The notes below the pieces were generated by a model. It searched no databases. It saw only the letters and a program-made list of their open reading frames with translations, and was not told where the DNA came from. This document shows, one piece after another, positions 6,458 to 8,637 of a stretch of DNA of 8,637 bases. The stretch covers positions 1 through 8,637 of the forward strand of contig JAPFFX010000014.1 of assembly GCA_026645375.1 (NCBI GenBank), in the 5' to 3' direction. Every line of letters begins with the position of its first letter. Positions within the stretch are counted from its first letter, which is position 1. The translations under genes and the position numbers were made by a program. The DNA comes from Citricoccus sp. WCRC_4 (GTDB lineage: Bacteria > Actinomycetota > Actinomycetes > Actinomycetales > Micrococcaceae).

Positions 6458-8448
6458 GACCAGAACTGCCCACCTCGAGATCCGGGCGGCGCGCGCTCGC
6501 CGTCCTGGCGCTGCTCGCGGGCGTCAAGGCCGCCGGCTGGATCCTGCTCGCCGTCGCGCTGGCCCGCGGGATCGCCCACCTGGCCGAACTGCTGCCCGCC
6601 CCGGTGAGCGGCAATCTCGTGGGACTGCTGTTCCGTCCGGACCCGGCGTCCTACGACCCGGCCGCCTACGGGCTCACCGGGGCCGCCGGATCCGGCGCCT
6701 TCGGGGCCACGGTGGCCCTGGGCCTGACCGGCGTGCTCGCGCGGGCCCTGGCGACCTGGGGCCAGCAGGTCTTCTCCCGACGCGCCGCCCTGGGCGCCAA
6801 GGAGGAGCTGCGCCACGGACTGGTCCGGCACCGGCTGGCGGCCGCCGGAGCGGAGGCCGAGCGGGCCGGGGAGGACTCCGTGCTGGCCGCGACGGGCCTG
6901 GACGGCCTGGACAAGTACTTCACCCAGTACCTGCCGGCCCTGCTCACGGCCGCGGTGATGCCCCTCGTGCTGGGCGTGTGGATCCTCGCCCACGATTGGG
7001 TGTCCGCCCTGGTGCTCGTCCTCACCATCCCGCTGATCCCGCTGTTCATGGTCCTGATCGGCCGGTTCACCGAGGACCGGGTCCACCAGGCCGCCGAGGG
7101 ACTGGACCGGCTCTCCCACCACCTGCTCGAGCTGGCCCGCGGCCTGCCCGTGCTGGTGGGCCTGCGTCGCGCCGGCACCCAGCGCCAGGCGCTGGCCGGG
7201 GTGGCCGAGCGGTACCGATCCACCACGATGACCACCCTGAAGACCGCGTTCATGTCCGGGTTCGCCCTCGAGCTGATCAGCACCCTGTCCGTGGCGCTCA
7301 TCGCCGTGTTCATCGGGGTGCGGCTCGTCTACGGGCAGCTGGACCTCTACACGGGCCTGCTGGTGCTCACGCTCGCCCCGGAGGTGTACCTGCCGTTCCG
7401 GGACATCGGCTCCGCGCACCACGCCTCGGAGGACGGGGTGGAGGCGCTGCGCCGTGCCCGGGCCGAGGTGGGCCGGCCGGTGCCGGGCTCGCTGGCGGAC
7501 CGGGAGGCCCCCGGTGCGGCCGGCGGGGACCGCGTGCGTGTCCGCGGGCTGGCCCTGGCCTACCGCGACCCCGACGGCGGGACGTTCCCGGCCGTCGTCG
7601 ACGGCCTCGACCTCGACCTCGCCCCGGGGAGGACCACCGTGCTGGGCGGCCCGAGCGGCAGCGGCAAGACCACGGTGCTCTCCGCCCTGGCCGGCGTGCT
7701 GCGTTCCGGGGAGGCCCATGCCGCCGGGCTGACCGAGGGACTGACGGGGCGTCCGGTGGCCTGGCTCGGCCAGCACCCGCAGTTCAGCGAGCCCACCGTC
7801 GGCGAGGAACTGGCCCTCTACGCGGAGGCGGCGGGGGGCCTGGGGCAGGCCGGCATCCTCGATGCGCTGGCCGCCTGCGGACTGCCCGGTCACGTGCGGC
7901 GCCACCCGGACGAGCTGAGCCCGGGGGAGCGGCGGCGACTGGGGATGGCCCGCGTCCTGGTCCGCCTCATGGCCTCCTGCGCGGACCGCCCCTGGCTCGT
8001 GGTGCTGGATGAGCCGACCGCCCACCTGGACCCCGTGAATGCCGGCCGGATCCGCCAGGCGGTCACCGACCTGGCCGCGGGCCGGCTGCCCGGCGGGCGC
8101 ATCGTCCACCCGGCCCGGCCGATGGTCCTCATCGCCTCGCACGACCGGGACCTGCACGCCCGGGCGGACACCGTCCTCGGCGCCGACCGGGCCCGGTCCG
8201 CGCCCGGCGCCGGCCCCGCCCTCACCACTCCCGCTCCCACCGCGATCGCCGCCGGCAGCACCGTCGCCACGGACGGGGACCTGGCGACCGCAGGGCGGGA
8301 CCGGGATGTCCACGGCCCCGCCCGCGCGCCTGCCGTCGGGATCCGGGACCGGCTGCGGGGCCGGTGGCGGCGGTGGGGTCGGTCGCTGGCGAAATCGGGC
8401 TTTCCGCCGGAACGATCCGAAAAGCCGTCCCCTTGCTCTGGGGGATAG
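6454..8448 (+). CDS. cydD: CydD-type ABC exporter (thiol reductant exporter), likely the front half of a broken CydDC fusion
   Basis: CydDC is an ABC exporter needed to assemble cytochrome bd. It has long been described as a cysteine/glutathione exporter, and heme transport has been proposed more recently. The frame opens after a stop at 6415-6417 and has no ATG, GTG or TTG before GTG 6604. That late start would delete the first membrane helix (about residues 13-37, ALAVLALLAGVKAAGWILLA). CTG at 6454 restores an ordinary CydD N-terminus, overlaps the cydB stop as CTGA and has GGTGA (6442-6446) 7 bases upstream. The ATPase domain is complete: Walker A GGPSGSGKT (398-406), signature LSPGE (488-492), Walker B LVVLDE (Asp519, Glu520) and His563 in ASHDRD. 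An Ala/Pro/Thr-rich stretch of about 60 residues follows, resembling the linker to a fused CydC. The last 20 or so codons to the TAG (from about 8391) lie in DNA of different composition and are probably not native. Confidence 0.9.
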   Translation: MRPELPTSRSGRRALAVLALLAGVKAAGWILLAVALARGIAHLAELLPAPVSGNLVGLLFRPDPASYDPAAYGLTGAAGSGAFGATVALGLTGVLARALATWGQQVFSRRAALGAKEELRHGLVRHRLAAAGAEAERAGEDSVLAATGLDGLDKYFTQYLPALLTAAVMPLVLGVWILAHDWVSALVLVLTIPLIPLFMVLIGRFTEDRVHQAAEGLDRLSHHLLELARGLPVLVGLRRAGTQRQALAGVAERYRSTTMTTLKTAFMSGFALELISTLSVALIAVFIGVRLVYGQLDLYTGLLVLTLAPEVYLPFRDIGSAHHASEDGVEALRRARAEVGRPVPGSLADREAPGAAGGDRVRVRGLALAYRDPDGGTFPAVVDGLDLDLAPGRTTVLGGPSGSGKTTVLSALAGVLRSGEAHAAGLTEGLTGRPVAWLGQHPQFSEPTVGEELALYAEAAGGLGQAGILDALAACGLPGHVRRHPDELSPGERRRLGMARVLVRLMASCADRPWLVVLDEPTAHLDPVNAGRIRQAVTDLAAGRLPGGRIVHPARPMVLIASHDRDLHARADTVLGADRARSAPGAGPALTTPAPTAIAAGSTVATDGDLATAGRDRDVHGPARAPAVGIRDRLRGRWRRWGRSLAKSGFPPERSEKPSPCSGG

Positions 8449-8637
8449 CGCTCTGCGCCCTGGTCACGCTTGCCGCGGTGGCGATTCAAGCGGTGGAAGA
8501 GCGCCTCGTCGGGCATCCGTACCTCGAAGCCATCGTGATCGCCATTCTGCTCGGCACCGCCATTCGCACGGTGTGGGAGCCGGGTCCTCGATGGCGGGCG
8601 GGGATCGCCTTCAGCGCCAAGCAATTGCTGGAGATTG
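8373..8637 (+). CDS. YeiH/UPF0324-family putative sulfate exporter, N-terminal part (3' end outside window)
   Basis: The frame encodes a hydrophobic N-terminus followed by the conserved opening of the YeiH (Cons_hypoth698, UPF0324) membrane protein family: GIALCALVTLAAVAIQAVEE, then LVGHPYLEAIVIAILLGTA, and GIAFSAKQLLEI at the window edge. Members are annotated as putative sulfate exporters, but transport activity is poorly established. The frame is open from well upstream. No ATG is available; GTG 8373 and TTG 8433 are the candidate starts, and neither has a good ribosome-binding site. The real start may have been lost at the junction near 8391. It overlaps the end of the cydD frame in another phase. 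Codon use is clearly less GC3-biased than in the rest of the window, and the sequence looks more proteobacterial than actinobacterial, which is an impression rather than a search result. The family call is solid for residues after about 8436; the start is not. Confidence 0.7.
   Translation, partial: MGSVAGEIGLSAGTIRKAVPLLWGIALCALVTLAAVAIQAVEERLVGHPYLEAIVIAILLGTAIRTVWEPGPRWRAGIAFSAKQLLEI
8385..8400. other. Compositional junction: actinobacterial cydD DNA meets unrelated DNA
   Basis: Up to about 8390 the sequence is extremely GC-biased at third codon positions. For example, 2 of 64 cydD codons at 7501-7692 end in A or T. From about 8391 the sequence carries AAA, TTT, CGA and GAA triplets, and 14 of 64 codons of the downstream gene (8445-8636) end in A or T. 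The coding frame also shifts here from cydD to the yeiH-like frame. The exact breakpoint is uncertain by roughly ten bases. No terminal repeats or target duplications are visible. Confidence 0.6.

Noticed and set aside
6604..6606. GTG 6604 as the cydD start.
   Set aside because: It would remove the first membrane helix, which is clearly encoded upstream in the same frame, and leave a 146-base gap in an otherwise tightly packed operon.
6388..8313. A 641-codon open frame on the minus strand opposite cydD.
   Set aside because: It is a mirror of the GC-rich cydD codons, rich in Gly, Gln, His and Arg with no recognisable domain, while the opposite strand has an intact ABC ATPase.
8380..8450. Insertion-sequence end or attachment site at the junction.
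   Set aside because: No terminal inverted repeat, direct repeat or tRNA-like sequence is visible on the left side, and the right side of any element lies outside the window.

Overview
The window is very GC-rich with an overwhelming preference for G or C at third codon positions. It also uses GTG, TTG and apparently CTG start codons and short gene overlaps. This points to a high-GC actinobacterium. The olefin genes (oleA followed by an oleB that runs on toward an apparent oleC fusion) resemble the arrangement known from Micrococcus and relatives, so a Micrococcaceae-type genome is the best guess. The species cannot be fixed from the sequence alone.

Left half, minus strand (3594 down to 1): four co-directional genes. 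They are a BlaI/MecI-type repressor, a membrane M56 peptidase without a penicillin-sensing domain, an OleA thiolase-like enzyme, and the N-terminal OleB part of a probable OleBC protein that leaves the window still open. The gaps are 55 and 67 bases, then a GTGA start/stop overlap, so one transcript from blaI through ole is possible. OleA condenses two fatty acyl chains head to head. OleB removes CO2 from the beta-lactone made downstream of OleA, giving a long-chain olefin.

Middle and right, plus strand (3819 to about 8390): cydA, cydB and cydD, encoding the two main subunits of cytochrome bd quinol oxidase and the ABC exporter half needed for its assembly. The divergent blaI-cydA intergenic region holds two 17-bp TTCTAC/GTAGAA dyads of the TACA/TGTA type bound by BlaI-family repressors. 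The straightforward reading is that the BlaI-M56 pair controls both itself and the cytochrome bd operon. cydD lacks a conventional start: its first membrane helix is recovered only from a CTG that overlaps the cydB stop as CTGA.

Right edge (about 8391 to 8637): base composition and codon use change abruptly in what looks like the linker of a CydD-CydC fusion. The sequence then reads into the N-terminus of a YeiH/UPF0324 membrane protein in a different frame and with different codon habits. The cydC half is absent. This is either a real recombination or transfer junction that broke cydDC, or an assembly chimera. The sequence alone does not decide between them.

No RNA genes, CRISPR arrays or insertion sequences were seen. 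The most interesting points are the predicted BlaI-M56 control of cytochrome bd, the CTG start, and the right-hand junction.
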